Positions 7,979 through 20,325 of a DNA stretch of 64,000 bases are shown piece after piece. The stretch comes from Sphingomicrobium sediminis (GTDB lineage: Bacteria > Pseudomonadota > Alphaproteobacteria > Sphingomonadales > Sphingomonadaceae), in the NCBI RefSeq assembly GCF_023805295.1, contig NZ_JAMSHT010000001.1, forward strand, positions 1,922,001 to 1,986,000. The letters are read 5' to 3'. The position numbers were made by a program, and so were the translations under genes. How positions within the stretch are numbered: position 1 is the first letter of the stretch; each line of letters opens with the position of its first letter. The notes below the pieces were generated by a model. The model ran no database searches. It was not told where the DNA came from and saw nothing but the letters and a program-made list of their open reading frames with translations.

Positions 7979-9031
7979 ATGCTTACCCGCCTGTCCCTGA
8001 CCGATTTTCGCAACCACCGCGACACGCTGATCGAACCAGCCAGCGGCTTCAATATCCTGACCGGTCCCAACGGGGCGGGGAAGACGAACATTCTTGAAGC
8101 CGTCTCGCTCCTCGCGCCCGGACGCGGCCTGCGCCGCGCGCCCTTGCGGCAGATGGCTCGCGAGAAGGGTGCTGGTGGTTTTGCAATCTCCGCCCGCCTG
8201 ACGGATGGCACGAATATCGGCGTCGGCACGCGCGCGTCGACGCCAGATCGCCGTGAAGTCCGGATCAACGAGACGACGGTGCCGGCAGCTTCACTTGCGG
8301 AGCGCCTCGCGATTCTGTGGCTGACACCGGCGATGGATCGCTTGTTTCTCGAGGGGGCGAGCGGACGACGGCAGTTTCTCGACCGGCTGACGTTGGCACT
8401 GGAGCCCGGACACGCCGCGCAGGCGACGCGCTATGAAAAGGCGATGCGCGAGCGCAACCGGTTGCTCGCTGAAGAATTGCGGCCCGACCCCGCATGGCTT
8501 GAGGGTGTCGAGGCGGCAATGGCCGAAGCCGGACATGCCCTGCATGATGCTCGGATGCGGACGGTGGCGGCGTTGAGCGATGCGGCGCCGGACGGCGACG
8601 ACTTTCCCGCCGCGACGCTCGAACTAGAGGGCTATGACGGCGCTGATCTTGGTGCGGCACTCGCGGCGTCCCGACAGCGCGATGCGGCGGCTGGCCGAAC
8701 CTTGGTGGGCCCGCATCGCAGCGACCTCCAAGTGACCTACGCCGCGAAGGGCCAGGCCGCCGCTTTATGTTCGACCGGGGAGCAGAAGGCGTTGCTGCTC
8801 GGCATCATCCTTGCTCATGGCGAATTGGTGGCGCAGCGGCGCGACATGGCGCCGATCCTCTTGCTCGACGAAGTCGCGGCGCATCTCGACCCGGACCGCC
8901 GGGCGGCACTCTTCGTGCGACTGCGCGGCCGCGGGCAAGTTTTCATGACGGGAACGGAGCCGGGTCTGTTCGACGCAGCGGGCGATGCTGCACGCTGGCG
9001 GGTCGAGAATGGCGAGGCGGTTAGCGCCTAG
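7979..9031 (+). CDS. recF: DNA replication and repair protein RecF
   Basis: This is a 350-residue SMC-like ATPase that, with RecO and RecR, loads RecA at single-strand gaps. The N-terminus has LTDFRNHRDT followed by the Walker A motif GPNGAGKTN (residues about 30-38). The C-terminal part holds an ABC-type signature region (STGEQKALLLG) and the Walker B motif ILLLDEVAAHLD. The length is standard for the family. It is probably transcribed with dnaN. Its 3' end overlaps the convergent DUF2254 gene by four bases. Confidence 0.97.
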   Translation: MLTRLSLTDFRNHRDTLIEPASGFNILTGPNGAGKTNILEAVSLLAPGRGLRRAPLRQMAREKGAGGFAISARLTDGTNIGVGTRASTPDRREVRINETTVPAASLAERLAILWLTPAMDRLFLEGASGRRQFLDRLTLALEPGHAAQATRYEKAMRERNRLLAEELRPDPAWLEGVEAAMAEAGHALHDARMRTVAALSDAAPDGDDFPAATLELEGYDGADLGAALAASRQRDAAAGRTLVGPHRSDLQVTYAAKGQAAALCSTGEQKALLLGIILAHGELVAQRRDMAPILLLDEVAAHLDPDRRAALFVRLRGRGQVFMTGTEPGLFDAAGDAARWRVENGEAVSA

Positions 9032-10278
9032 GCGAAGGCAGATTTGTGTGCCTGTGCGAGGCGCTCACGATCATGCGACTGGCCCAGCGCGGCATTGGCG
9101 CGTTCGATTGCCTCGCGCGCAATCGCCAGAAACACGCCGCGATCGTCGCCGACGCGCATAGCGATCGATCCCAGCACACGCTGGATGCGGATCCCGACTT
9201 CGACGATTCCCGCGCCGTCTCGTGACAGCGGGTCGATCAGGTCGCGCACCATTTCCTCTAGGCTAAGTCGGGGTTCGGAAAGACCCGGCAAATCGCCATC
9301 GCCCGGAATGTCGCGGTCGAGAAAATCGTCAAAGACCCGCAAGCCTGCCGACAGGACAGCGATAGCCGTGCCGGGGTCGTTGACCGCCGGGGACAAGGCT
9401 CGGCTCGCAATCTCGCCGAGCACGGTCACGCCGAAGCGAGGGTCCTGGTCGAAGTCCCGCGACGGCTCCAGCGCGAAGGCCGCGCGGACCTTGTCGGCGA
9501 TCTCGGCGCAATCCTCCTTGTCGGCCATGCCATCCTTGAACCAGGCGAGCGCACGGGTGCGATCGGCGAACGTGCCTGCTGCGGCGGTCAGGTGGATCTG
9601 CGTCTCGCAATGCTTGGCCAGTTCCGACAGACGATGGCGATCGACATGCGCCACGTAGAGCGCTTCATCCGAATGGACCTGGAACGGGGCGTGACCGGGT
9701 GCGCGTCGGCACCCCTCGCCGGTGATGGTCAGCGGCCCCTCATAATCCTCGAGCGCGTCGCGGGCCTTTCGCTCGACACGGGCAATCGTGTCTGACACCC
9801 GCCCGAAATTGGAAAGCTGGCCGATCCAGCGCAGCAGCACGATGGAGATCCAGACGATGACGCCGACCGTGCCGGCGAGCAGCACAGCGCGCCCTTCTCC
9901 ACCGTAAAGATTGGCCTTGAGCGCAATCAGGCCGACGATCGAGAAAAGGAAAGCGCCGAGGAAGGTCGAAAGGGCGTTCTGCGCGGCGGCATCCTCGACC
10001 AGCAATTCGGTCGCGCGCGGCGTGCCGTTCTGGCTGGCGCCCGAAAAGGCCGTGACCATTGCGGTGAGCGAGAAAGTCGTCACCGCCAGCATCGACGAGG
10101 CGAGCACCGTCAGCACGCTGTCGACCGAGCCAGAGCCAAGTTTGGCGAATTCGTACGGGATGAGAGGCGCGAGCCCGCCCGCGGCGAGTGCGAGCAGCAC
10201 CGACAGAAGGCCGATCAGGGCCGCGCGAAACCAGATCCTGCGGGTGATCTGACCGATGAACCAGCGCCATTTGGGCAT
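9028..10278 (-). CDS. DUF2254 family membrane protein
   Basis: This is a 416-residue predicted inner-membrane protein of the uncharacterised DUF2254 family, starting MPKWRWFIGQITRRIWFRA. The N-terminal part has about four membrane helices (VLLALAAGGLAPLIPY, then a VLASSMLAVTTFSLTAMV helix, then two more near residues 120-165). A soluble C-terminal domain follows. The start at 10278 is chosen over an in-frame codon 54 bases upstream because GGGAG precedes it at the right distance and the family begins here. It is divergent from gyrB and convergent with recF. The function is unknown. Confidence 0.85.
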   Translation of the reverse strand: MPKWRWFIGQITRRIWFRAALIGLLSVLLALAAGGLAPLIPYEFAKLGSGSVDSVLTVLASSMLAVTTFSLTAMVTAFSGASQNGTPRATELLVEDAAAQNALSTFLGAFLFSIVGLIALKANLYGGEGRAVLLAGTVGVIVWISIVLLRWIGQLSNFGRVSDTIARVERKARDALEDYEGPLTITGEGCRRAPGHAPFQVHSDEALYVAHVDRHRLSELAKHCETQIHLTAAAGTFADRTRALAWFKDGMADKEDCAEIADKVRAAFALEPSRDFDQDPRFGVTVLGEIASRALSPAVNDPGTAIAVLSAGLRVFDDFLDRDIPGDGDLPGLSEPRLSLEEMVRDLIDPLSRDGAGIVEVGIRIQRVLGSIAMRVGDDRGVFLAIAREAIERANAALGQSHDRERLAQAHKSAFA

Positions 10279-12967
<2,689 letters not shown>

Positions 12968-12970
12968 TCG

Positions 12971-13372
12971 ATGGCGCACTGGGAAGGAAGCTGTCACTGC
13001 GGATCGGTCACGATGCGCTATGACAGCGACCTCCCGCTGACCCTACGCGCGTGCCAATGCAGCTTCTGCCGCAAGCATGGCTCGACCAATGCGAGCGATC
13101 CGGACGGTCAGCTCGCAATCCGGTCCGACCTCACGTTGCTCCGCTACCGCTTCGGCCTCGGCATCACCGATTTCCTCATCTGTCCGAATTGCGGCGTCTA
13201 TGTCGCTGCGGTGATGGAAGGCGAGAAGGGCCTGATCGGCACCGCCAACATGAACTGTTTCGATGTCGGCAGCGTCGAGGTCTCACCGATCGACTATGCC
13301 GGCGAGAATGCAGGCGACCGCACCTCGCGCCGTGAGGATCACTGGACCCCCACGACTCTGGTCGAAGCCTAG
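12971..13372 (+). CDS. GFA/CENP-V family zinc protein
   Basis: This is a 133-residue protein with the glutathione-dependent formaldehyde-activating (GFA/CENP-V) fold. The zinc-binding cysteines are visible in order: CHCG near residue 8, CQCSFC near 30-35 and CPNCG near 71-75. Family members are annotated as S-(hydroxymethyl)glutathione synthases, but most are uncharacterised, so the substrate is not assigned. It starts four bases after the gyrB stop and is probably co-transcribed. Its end overlaps the convergent pullulanase-like gene by four bases. Confidence 0.85.
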   Translation: MAHWEGSCHCGSVTMRYDSDLPLTLRACQCSFCRKHGSTNASDPDGQLAIRSDLTLLRYRFGLGITDFLICPNCGVYVAAVMEGEKGLIGTANMNCFDVGSVEVSPIDYAGENAGDRTSRREDHWTPTTLVEA

Positions 13373-16017
13373 TCGGCGCGTAAGAAGATGGCGGTGGTCA
13401 CCGCCGGCACCTCGATGCTCTCGGCATCGATTGCGACGGTGCCGAGCATTGGATCGTCACTGGCCGCCTGTACCGGATGCAGCGCGAAGCGACGGGCATC
13501 TGCCATGGGCAGGGTGATGCGTTCGCGGGTGGCATTGAAGACCACGATGACCTGTTCATCACCTTCCGATCCCAAGCGCATGACGATGAGCCCCGGCACC
13601 TGGTCGGGACCGGTATTGTCGAAGCGCAACAGCTCCTTCACGCCGGTGCCCGTGCGCATCCGAAAGAGCGGCTCTTGATTCCGAATGGCCAGCAATTCTT
13701 CCATGTGCGCAGCCGCGCGCGCAATCTGTTCGGGTCCCATGGCCAGGCGCTCATCGGCGAGCATCTGGCGCGCGATCGGCCAGTCCACTTCATTGTCGGC
13801 GCGGTGCGCGAGACCGCGGCCCCACCAATGCTCCCGCCCCGAAAAATCGATGCGGTTGAACCAATCGCCCGAATTGTAGCTGTTATGATCGAGGCTCTTG
13901 GTGCGCAGCAATTCCTGCCCGGCATGGATGAAGGGAATGCCCTGTGCCAGGATCACGAGCGAGTTACCCATGTTCTGCCAGCGCACACGCTCTTCTTTCG
14001 ACGTTTCGAGCGGCAGCTTCCATGCATTGCTGTCGAACAGGGTCGGATTGTCGTGCGCCGCGGCGTAGTTGATCGCCTCTTGCGGGTCGCGGACATAGCC
14101 CAATGGCGCGCCATTATAGTCCATATCGTCGAGCGACCGGATCACGCCATCGGCATTTGCGAAGGCGAAACCGGCGATGCTGCCTGCGAGGCCGGCGCGG
14201 ACATGATCGGCAAGGCGCAGCGCCTCGGCGCGGGCCGCCGGATCGGCCGATGTCATGCGATTGGGCGCAGCATAGAGGCCGCTTGCAAAGCCTTGTGTTC
14301 GCACGGCTTGCTCGGCCTTGCTGTTATAGGCGCCGCCGCGCACCGCATCGCGCATCCGGTCGTTGAACGTGCCGATTCCGGTCCCTGCCATATTGGCCTG
14401 CGTCGCCTGGACGAAGCGGGCATCATTGGCGACCTCGCCAAAATTCCAGCCCTCGCCATAGATGAGCAGGTCCTTGCCATCGACGCCATGCTCTTCGAGC
14501 GTCAACTCGGCGAGGCGGTCGCGCACCTTGAGGATGCTTTCGCGTTCATGGTGGCCCATCAGGTCGAAGCGAAAGCCCGACACCTTGTAGTCGCGCGCCC
14601 AGACGATCATCGCATCGATCAGGATGCGCTCCATCATGTGGCGCTCGGTCGCGAGGTTGGAGCAGCAGGTCGAGTTGGTAACCGCGCCGGTCTCGTCGAG
14701 GCGGTGATAGTAACCGGGCACGATCTTATCGAGCACCGACTTGTCGGCCTGCCCACTGGCCGGCGCATGGTTGAAGACGACATCGAGCACGGTGCCGAGG
14801 CCCAAGCGGTCGAGCGACATCACCATGTTGCGGAACTCGCGAATGCGCGCCGGCCCATCGGGGTTGGTGGCATAGGAGCCTTCGGGCGCGAAATAATGGA
14901 GCGGGTCGTAGCACCAGTTGAAGGAGTCGCGGTCGGCAATTTCGCCAATGTGCGCCTGCTGCGCCTCGCTATTGGCGGGCAGGTCGGTGAGGTCGCCCGG
15001 TTCGCGCTGATCTTCCTTCTTTTCCGGGATCGAGGCGCAATCATTTGTGGGCAGGAGGTGGACATCGCTGAGCCCCGCCTCGGCGAGCCGGGCAAGGTGA
15101 CGCGTGCCGGCATTGTCACCGGCAAAGGCGCCATAACCTCCGCGCAGCATGTCGGGCACTTCAGGGTCCGAGGCCGAGAAATCGCGGACATGCAATTCGT
15201 AGATGACGCGATCTTCGGGATGCTCGGGCAGGTCGCGACGGAAGGCGCCCCACCCCGTCGGCATCAGCCGCGGGTTGGCAAGATCGACGAGTTGTCCCGC
15301 AACGCTGTCGGGGCTGAAATTCACGGCATAGGGATCGGTGACGCGATTGGTGACAACTTCCCCGAGCGCGGGAACGTACACCTCTACATCAAATCCGTAG
15401 AAAAGGTCGGTGTAGCTATCGTCGAGCCGGGCCGACCAGATGCCGGTCGCCGCGTCAAAGGCCATGGCATGCCCGCTGCTTGAGCGCATGTCGCCATCCA
15501 TCGACGTGACCAGCCGGACCGAGCGAGCCGTCGGTGCCCACAGCGCGATGTGCCACTCATTATCGATCAGACGTGCGCCCAGCGGTTCGTCATTGGCGTA
15601 CAGCGCATCGAGAACGGGGCCGATCTGCAGCCCCGTCGGGATGTCGCCGACGAGACCGAAATGTTCGATCATGACCGGGCCTTTGAGCCACTCGGCCACC
15701 CGTTCGCGCGACGCGTCTTCGATACGCCAAAGCGGCATGTCGGCAAGATGCGGAAACTCGTCGAACGTATCGCCCACGGTCCCCGCGCGCTGGAGCGGGA
15801 CGATGTCGTTGCCGGCGACGAGCTGGATCGAATGACCCTGGCTGGTCGGGGCCGCGATCAGGTCGGGGGCGAGCCAATGGGCGCGGGCGTCGGCGGGTTG
15901 GACCATGGGGGCCGAAAGCGGGGCATCAATCGGCGTGGCAGTGGCCGTGCATCCGATCGTCGCGATGCCCAGGAAGGCGGCGCTCGCCAGTCGCGCAACG
16001 CGCATCGTCTTCACCAT
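13369..16017 (-). CDS. Pullulanase-type alpha-1,6-glucosidase, lipoprotein
   Basis: This 882-residue GH13 enzyme is predicted to cut alpha-1,6 branches of pullulan, starch or glycogen. A lipoprotein signal with Cys in IATIGC (about residue 23) predicts envelope anchoring. Beta-sandwich modules of CBM48 type precede the barrel (EWHIALWAPTARSVRLV, then ELHVRDFSASD). The four GH13 motifs are present: DVVFNHA near 410, FRFDLMGHH near 481 (nucleophile Asp), YGEGWNFGE near 518 (acid/base Glu) and AAHDN near 651. A start 105 bases upstream is open but lacks a ribosome binding site; AGGGGACGG precedes the ATG at 16017. Like Klebsiella PulA it could be a T2SS client, which is inference. Confidence 0.88.
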   Translation of the reverse strand: MVKTMRVARLASAAFLGIATIGCTATATPIDAPLSAPMVQPADARAHWLAPDLIAAPTSQGHSIQLVAGNDIVPLQRAGTVGDTFDEFPHLADMPLWRIEDASRERVAEWLKGPVMIEHFGLVGDIPTGLQIGPVLDALYANDEPLGARLIDNEWHIALWAPTARSVRLVTSMDGDMRSSSGHAMAFDAATGIWSARLDDSYTDLFYGFDVEVYVPALGEVVTNRVTDPYAVNFSPDSVAGQLVDLANPRLMPTGWGAFRRDLPEHPEDRVIYELHVRDFSASDPEVPDMLRGGYGAFAGDNAGTRHLARLAEAGLSDVHLLPTNDCASIPEKKEDQREPGDLTDLPANSEAQQAHIGEIADRDSFNWCYDPLHYFAPEGSYATNPDGPARIREFRNMVMSLDRLGLGTVLDVVFNHAPASGQADKSVLDKIVPGYYHRLDETGAVTNSTCCSNLATERHMMERILIDAMIVWARDYKVSGFRFDLMGHHERESILKVRDRLAELTLEEHGVDGKDLLIYGEGWNFGEVANDARFVQATQANMAGTGIGTFNDRMRDAVRGGAYNSKAEQAVRTQGFASGLYAAPNRMTSADPAARAEALRLADHVRAGLAGSIAGFAFANADGVIRSLDDMDYNGAPLGYVRDPQEAINYAAAHDNPTLFDSNAWKLPLETSKEERVRWQNMGNSLVILAQGIPFIHAGQELLRTKSLDHNSYNSGDWFNRIDFSGREHWWGRGLAHRADNEVDWPIARQMLADERLAMGPEQIARAAAHMEELLAIRNQEPLFRMRTGTGVKELLRFDNTGPDQVPGLIVMRLGSEGDEQVIVVFNATRERITLPMADARRFALHPVQAASDDPMLGTVAIDAESIEVPAVTTAIFLRAD

Positions 16018-16136
16018 CGTCCGTCCCCTGATCCTCAACCTGAAGGCTCGACTATTCAGGCAGGGCGGTGCCTGCACAAGGCTGCATACGTCTGCATGGA
16101 TTGGAGAAAGGCGGGTGCGCACCTACATAAGAAGGG

Positions 16137-16904
16137 ATGCAGTTCAAGCTGGCCTCCTTCAACATCCGCAAGGCGATCGGGACCGATCGCAAGCGCGATC
16201 CGTCGCGGATCCTGCGGGTGCTGGACGAGATCGAGCCCGATATCGTCGTGTTGCAGGAAGCGGACAAACGTGTCGGCACGCGCGGTGCAGCGGTACCGCA
16301 CGACCTCATCGGCACGCATGGCCGCTGGCGTCCGGTGCCGGCGGCGCGCAGCCACGACAAGCTGCTCGACCTGGTGCCCGACCATCGCCTGACGCGGGGC
16401 ATATTGGACGGGCTCGATACGCGTAATCTCGGCTGGCATGGCAATGCGATCCTGGTGCGTGATGATCACGAGGTGAGCGATGCAATGTGCCTCGACCTGC
16501 CGAGCCTCGAGCCGCGCGGCGCGATCATGGCGGACCTTGCGATTGACGGGCATCCGCTGCGGATCATTGGGGCGCACCTCGATCTGTCGGGGCTGTACCG
16601 GCGACGGCAGGTAGCGGCTTTGATCGAGACCGCACAGGTGCTCGACGGCGACCTTCCCGCCATCATCGCCGCCGATACGAACGAATGGCGTCCTTCTCCC
16701 AACAGCCTCGACGGGTTCGATCCGCATTTCCGCCAGGCGCGCCTCGGGCCGACCTATCATACGCGCCGCCCGATGGCCCCGCTCGACCGCATCTTCGTCG
16801 ATCGGCGTCTCGGGATTGCGGCGTCAGGCGTGCACAAAAGCGCCGCAGCACGCGCGGCGAGCGATCATTTCCCGGTCTGGGCGACCATCAACCTGAAACC
16901 CTAG
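16137..16904 (+). CDS. Endonuclease/exonuclease/phosphatase family hydrolase
   Basis: This is a 255-residue EEP-fold metallohydrolase. The fold motifs are in order: LASFNIRKA at the N-terminus (metal-site Asn), VVLQEADK near residue 37 (Glu), AADTNEWRP near 180 (Asp/Asn) and ASDHFPVWATI at the C-terminus (catalytic His). No signal peptide is visible, so it should be cytoplasmic. Family members act on nucleic acids, phosphoinositides or sphingomyelin, and the substrate cannot be chosen here. The AGAAGGG just before the ATG is unusually close. It is divergent from the pullulanase-like gene and its 3' end overlaps convergent rpoN by four bases. Confidence 0.85.
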   Translation: MQFKLASFNIRKAIGTDRKRDPSRILRVLDEIEPDIVVLQEADKRVGTRGAAVPHDLIGTHGRWRPVPAARSHDKLLDLVPDHRLTRGILDGLDTRNLGWHGNAILVRDDHEVSDAMCLDLPSLEPRGAIMADLAIDGHPLRIIGAHLDLSGLYRRRQVAALIETAQVLDGDLPAIIAADTNEWRPSPNSLDGFDPHFRQARLGPTYHTRRPMAPLDRIFVDRRLGIAASGVHKSAAARAASDHFPVWATINLKP

Positions 16905-18343
16905 CCGCCGCGTTCCATCTTGCGCTGGCGGCGCCGCTGGACCGACGAGCCGATGCCCATCGCCTCGCGATATTTGGCGACGGTGCGGCGGGCGAGGTCG
17001 AAACCCTGCGCTTTCAATTCCTTCACGAGCGCATCGTCCGAGAGAATCTTGTCCTCCTCGTCGATCAGCTTCTTTATCGCGGCCTTCACCGCCAGCGCGC
17101 TGGCGCCATCCTCGCTGTCGGCCGATCCGACGCCTGAGCCGAAGAAATATTTGAGCTCGAACAGCCCGCGATCGCACATCAGATACTTGTTCGAAGTCAC
17201 GCGGCTCACGGTGGATTCGTGCACCTCGACCTTCTCGGCGACCTGCCCGAGCGTCAGCGGTTTCAATGCGGAGACGCCTTCCTTGAAGAAGCCTTCCTGT
17301 TGGCGGACGATCTCGATCGCGGTTTTGAGAATGGTCTGCGCGCGTTGGTCGAGCGCTTTGACGAGCCAGTTCGCACTTTGCAGGTGATCGGAAAGCCATT
17401 GCCTTGCCGCCTTGTCGTCCGACCCGGCCTTCAGCTCGGCATGATATTCGCGATTGACCAGCACGCGGGGCAGCGCGTCCGAATTGAGCCGAACGTCCCA
17501 GCCCTCAGCGCCTTCCATGACGAGCACGTCCGGCGTAATCTCGGTCGCAGGAGTAGAGCTGAACTGGCAACCCGGCTTGGGATCGTAGGCGCGCAATTCC
17601 GCAACCATGTCGACCAAGTCTTCTTCGTCGACATTGCAGATACGCTTCAAGTCCTTCATCCGACCCTTGGCAAGCAGGTCGAGATTCTCGATGAGCCGCG
17701 CCATGGCGGGGTCATAGCGATCGGCCGCCTTGGCCTGCAGCGCGAGGCATTCGGACAGCGAGCGCGCGCCGACGCCTGCGGGATCGAGGTCCTGCACCAG
17801 CGAAAGGGCCAGTTCCACCTCGTCCGGATGGGCGCCGAGCGATTCGGCGATGTCGTCCAGCGACCGTTCGAGATAGCCCGTCTCGGCGAGGCTGTGGACG
17901 ATCGTCTCAGCGACCACGCCCAATGTGCCCGGCGTACCGGCAAGCTGGTCGAGCAGATGCTCCTTGAGGCTGTGCGGTTTATGTTCGAGGCGATCGAAAT
18001 CGAAGGCTTCCCCGGCCTCGCCCATCGGGAGGTCGGGAATGGAATCGGTATCGCGCGCAGCCGCGCCCTCGTCATAATCGAGCGCGCCGCTCGTCCCGAT
18101 CATCTCGTCGGCGCCGGCAGGGTCGGCGGCATCTTCGAAGCCGTCCACGTCGGGTTCGCTAACCCGTTCCTCGCCGCGATCGTCGCGCTCGACTTCGAGC
18201 AGCGGGTTCTTGGCGAGCTCCTCGGCAACGACCTGTTCGACCTCGAGTGAGGACAGTGCGAGCAACTTGATCGCTTGCTGCAGCTGCTGGGTCATGACCA
18301 GCTGCTGCGATTGCCGGATATCGAGGGAGGGTCCGAGCGCCAT
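16901..18343 (-). CDS. rpoN: RNA polymerase sigma-54 factor
   Basis: This 480-residue sigma-54 recognises -24/-12 promoters and requires AAA+ activators. The N-terminal activator-interacting region is Gln/Leu-rich (QSQQLVMTQQLQQAIKLLALS, about residues 11-31). An acidic linker follows, then the core-binding and DNA-binding domains. The RpoN box is seen as RRTVAKYREAMGI (about 455-467). The gene begins nine bases after lptB in the usual lptCAB-rpoN order. The hpf/raiA gene that often follows rpoN is absent; instead a convergent EEP-family gene follows. No bacterial enhancer-binding protein is encoded in the window. Confidence 0.97.
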   Translation of the reverse strand: MALGPSLDIRQSQQLVMTQQLQQAIKLLALSSLEVEQVVAEELAKNPLLEVERDDRGEERVSEPDVDGFEDAADPAGADEMIGTSGALDYDEGAAARDTDSIPDLPMGEAGEAFDFDRLEHKPHSLKEHLLDQLAGTPGTLGVVAETIVHSLAETGYLERSLDDIAESLGAHPDEVELALSLVQDLDPAGVGARSLSECLALQAKAADRYDPAMARLIENLDLLAKGRMKDLKRICNVDEEDLVDMVAELRAYDPKPGCQFSSTPATEITPDVLVMEGAEGWDVRLNSDALPRVLVNREYHAELKAGSDDKAARQWLSDHLQSANWLVKALDQRAQTILKTAIEIVRQQEGFFKEGVSALKPLTLGQVAEKVEVHESTVSRVTSNKYLMCDRGLFELKYFFGSGVGSADSEDGASALAVKAAIKKLIDEEDKILSDDALVKELKAQGFDLARRTVAKYREAMGIGSSVQRRRQRKMERGG

Positions 18344-18352
18344 CAGCGCATC

Positions 18353-19141
18353 TTACAGGGCGAAGCTTTCGCCCAGATAAAGGCGCCGCACTTCGGGATC
18401 GGCGACGAGCGCTTGCGGCGTCCCCTGGAACAGGACCTGGCCATCATAGATGATGCAGGCGCGGTCGACGATATCGAGCGTTTCGCGTACATTATGGTCG
18501 GTGATGAGGACGCCGATATCGCGCTGTTTTAGGTCGCGGATGAGGTCGCGAATGTCGGCGATCGACAGAGGGTCGATGCCCGCAAAGGGTTCGTCCAGCA
18601 GCATGATCGAAGGATTGGCGGCCAGCGCGCGGGCAATTTCGGCGCGGCGGCGTTCGCCGCCCGACAGCGCCATGGCCGGGCTTTCGCGCAGGCGGGTGAG
18701 GCCGAATTCGTCGAGCAATTGTTCGAGCCGATCGGCGCGGGCCTGCGGCTCCGGCTCGGCGATTTCCAGCACCGAGAGAATATTCTGCTCGACCGTGAGG
18801 CCGCGAAAGATGCTGGTTTCCTGCGGCAGGTAGCCGAGGCCGAGGATGGCGCGGCGATACATGGGCAGGCCGGTAATATCGTTGCCGTCGAGGACGATGC
18901 GCCCTGCATCGGGTTTGACCAGGCCCATGACCGAATAGAAGCTGGTGGTCTTGCCGGCGCCGTTGGGCCCGAGCAATCCCACCACTTCGCCGCGCGCGAC
19001 GGCCATGGACACGTCCTTGAGCACGACATTCTTGTCGTAGCTCTTGGCGATCGAATTGACCTGGAGGCCGCGATACTCGACCTCTTCCGGAATTTCCGAC
19101 AGGTCGGTGCGGGTGAGGGTCTCGGGTTCGGCGTCGGCCAT
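18353..19141 (-). CDS. lptB: LPS export ABC transporter ATP-binding protein LptB
   Basis: This 262-residue ATPase of the LptB2FGC complex powers extraction of LPS from the inner membrane. Walker A is GPNGAGKTTSF (about residue 56), the signature is LSGGERRRAEIARAL, and Walker B is IMLLDEPFAGID. A 20-residue N-terminal extension (MADAEPETLTRTDLSEIPEE) precedes the usual start of the domain. It follows lptA by 12 bases and precedes rpoN by nine, in one transcription unit. Confidence 0.97.
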   Translation of the reverse strand: MADAEPETLTRTDLSEIPEEVEYRGLQVNSIAKSYDKNVVLKDVSMAVARGEVVGLLGPNGAGKTTSFYSVMGLVKPDAGRIVLDGNDITGLPMYRRAILGLGYLPQETSIFRGLTVEQNILSVLEIAEPEPQARADRLEQLLDEFGLTRLRESPAMALSGGERRRAEIARALAANPSIMLLDEPFAGIDPLSIADIRDLIRDLKQRDIGVLITDHNVRETLDIVDRACIIYDGQVLFQGTPQALVADPEVRRLYLGESFAL

Positions 19142-19153
19142 TAGTCGCGCGCC

Positions 19154-19681
19154 CTAATCATTTTGCGGCACGGTAAAGCGCCCGGTGACGCGTCCGCCCG
19201 ACTGGTCGACCCCGCGCGGGCCGCCGTCGATCACGGCGCGGCCGCTGACCAGGTTGATGGTGAGGCGCGAGCCGTAAATCTCGTTGGCGCCTTGGCGCAG
19301 CTCGACATTGCCGACGAGGGTGATGACCCGCTCGTTGAGGTCGTAGATCGCATAGTCGCCGCTGGCGCGCTCATCGCCCGAGCGAACGGTCACGCCGCCC
19401 GATGCATCGAGGCGGTCAATGTCGACGCCGTCGCCGGTCGAATAGGCAATGCGCAGCCGCGCGGTCGACAGCGTCAGGGCGCCCTGACGCGCGACGACAT
19501 TGCCGATGAAGAGGGCGCGGTCGTTGCGGTCCTGCACTTCGATGCGGTCCGCGGCGATATCGACCGGCGCATTCACGTCATGCCCGCGCAGGATCGAGGT
19601 CGGATCCTGCGCGACCGCTGCACCTGTCAGGCTGGCAAGGCCGATGGCGGCGATGATAATTTTGGCACGCATATTGCTCAT
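19154..19681 (-). CDS. lptA: LPS transport periplasmic protein LptA
   Basis: This is a 175-residue periplasmic bridge protein with the OstA/LptA beta-jellyroll fold, carrying LPS from LptC to LptD. A signal peptide ends near GAAVAQ (about residue 25). The repeats PVDIAADRIEVQDRNDRALFIGNVVARQGALTL and later VELRQGANEIYGSRLTINL are typical of the fold. The start ATG overlaps the lptC stop as ATGA, showing translational coupling. The C-terminus has GRFTVPQND. Confidence 0.93.
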   Translation of the reverse strand: MSNMRAKIIIAAIGLASLTGAAVAQDPTSILRGHDVNAPVDIAADRIEVQDRNDRALFIGNVVARQGALTLSTARLRIAYSTGDGVDIDRLDASGGVTVRSGDERASGDYAIYDLNERVITLVGNVELRQGANEIYGSRLTINLVSGRAVIDGGPRGVDQSGGRVTGRFTVPQND

Positions 19682-20316
19682 CTGACCGCCCCTTGCGCGA
19701 TTTTCAAGCGGGCACGGCCAGAAAGCACGAGGGTTCGTGCGTCCAGATCGGCGGTCAGACCGCTCGCTTCGAACGATCCGAGGCGCATTTCCCCGGTCAC
19801 CCGGCCATCGCTCCGCAGCATGTTGGTATTGAGGTCGAGCGTCACGTCGCTCGTGTCGAGCCGATAGCCATCGGTGCCGGTGACGCGCAGCGTCGAGGGC
19901 ACGTTCACCATCTTCTCTTCGATATCGTAGCGGCCCTGCGGCGCGAGCACGGTCAGCTCGCCTTCGTCGGTCGACAGGCTGGCGGCCATGTCCTCGATCA
20001 TGACGACGGGCACCGCGCTCGATTCCTGTACCGCGCGTTCGGCGATGATCAGGAAGGCGCGGCCTTCTTCATCTTCGCCGCGATAGCGCGCGCGCTCGAC
20101 CCGCATCCGTTCTTCGGCCTGGTCGACCTCGGTCTTGTCGAGAATGAAGCTGTTGTCGCCGCGTTCGGCGAAGGGGAAGAAAGCGAGCGTCAGCAGTGCG
20201 AACAGGAAAATTACGGGCAGCAGCCACTTGCCGATCCGGACCACCTTGTCATGGCGGCTCCCGGGTTCGGCCCAGCGGCGCTTGGCTGCGCGTTCTTCTC
20301 GTGCCGCCTGGCTCAC
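19678..20316 (-). CDS. lptC: LPS export protein LptC
   Basis: This 212-residue bitopic inner-membrane protein has one N-terminal helix (about residues 28-46, WLLPVIFLFALLTLAFF) and a periplasmic beta-jellyroll that receives LPS from LptB2FG. The sequence after the helix is of the YrbK/LptC type, with MVNVPSTLRVTGTDGYRLDTSDV and LRSDGRVTGEMRLGSFEASGL. The start is GTG with AGGGAG upstream. It follows nrnC by nine bases and overlaps lptA as ATGA. lptF, lptG and lptD are not in the window. Confidence 0.92.
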   Translation of the reverse strand: MSQAAREERAAKRRWAEPGSRHDKVVRIGKWLLPVIFLFALLTLAFFPFAERGDNSFILDKTEVDQAEERMRVERARYRGEDEEGRAFLIIAERAVQESSAVPVVMIEDMAASLSTDEGELTVLAPQGRYDIEEKMVNVPSTLRVTGTDGYRLDTSDVTLDLNTNMLRSDGRVTGEMRLGSFEASGLTADLDARTLVLSGRARLKIAQGAVR

Positions 20317-20325
20317 GCGGGCTCC

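Noticed and set aside
13477..15483. 668-codon open frame antisense to the pullulanase-like gene
   Set aside because: It mirrors GC-rich codon usage of the real gene; the minus strand has full GH13 motifs and a lipoprotein signal, and this frame has none.
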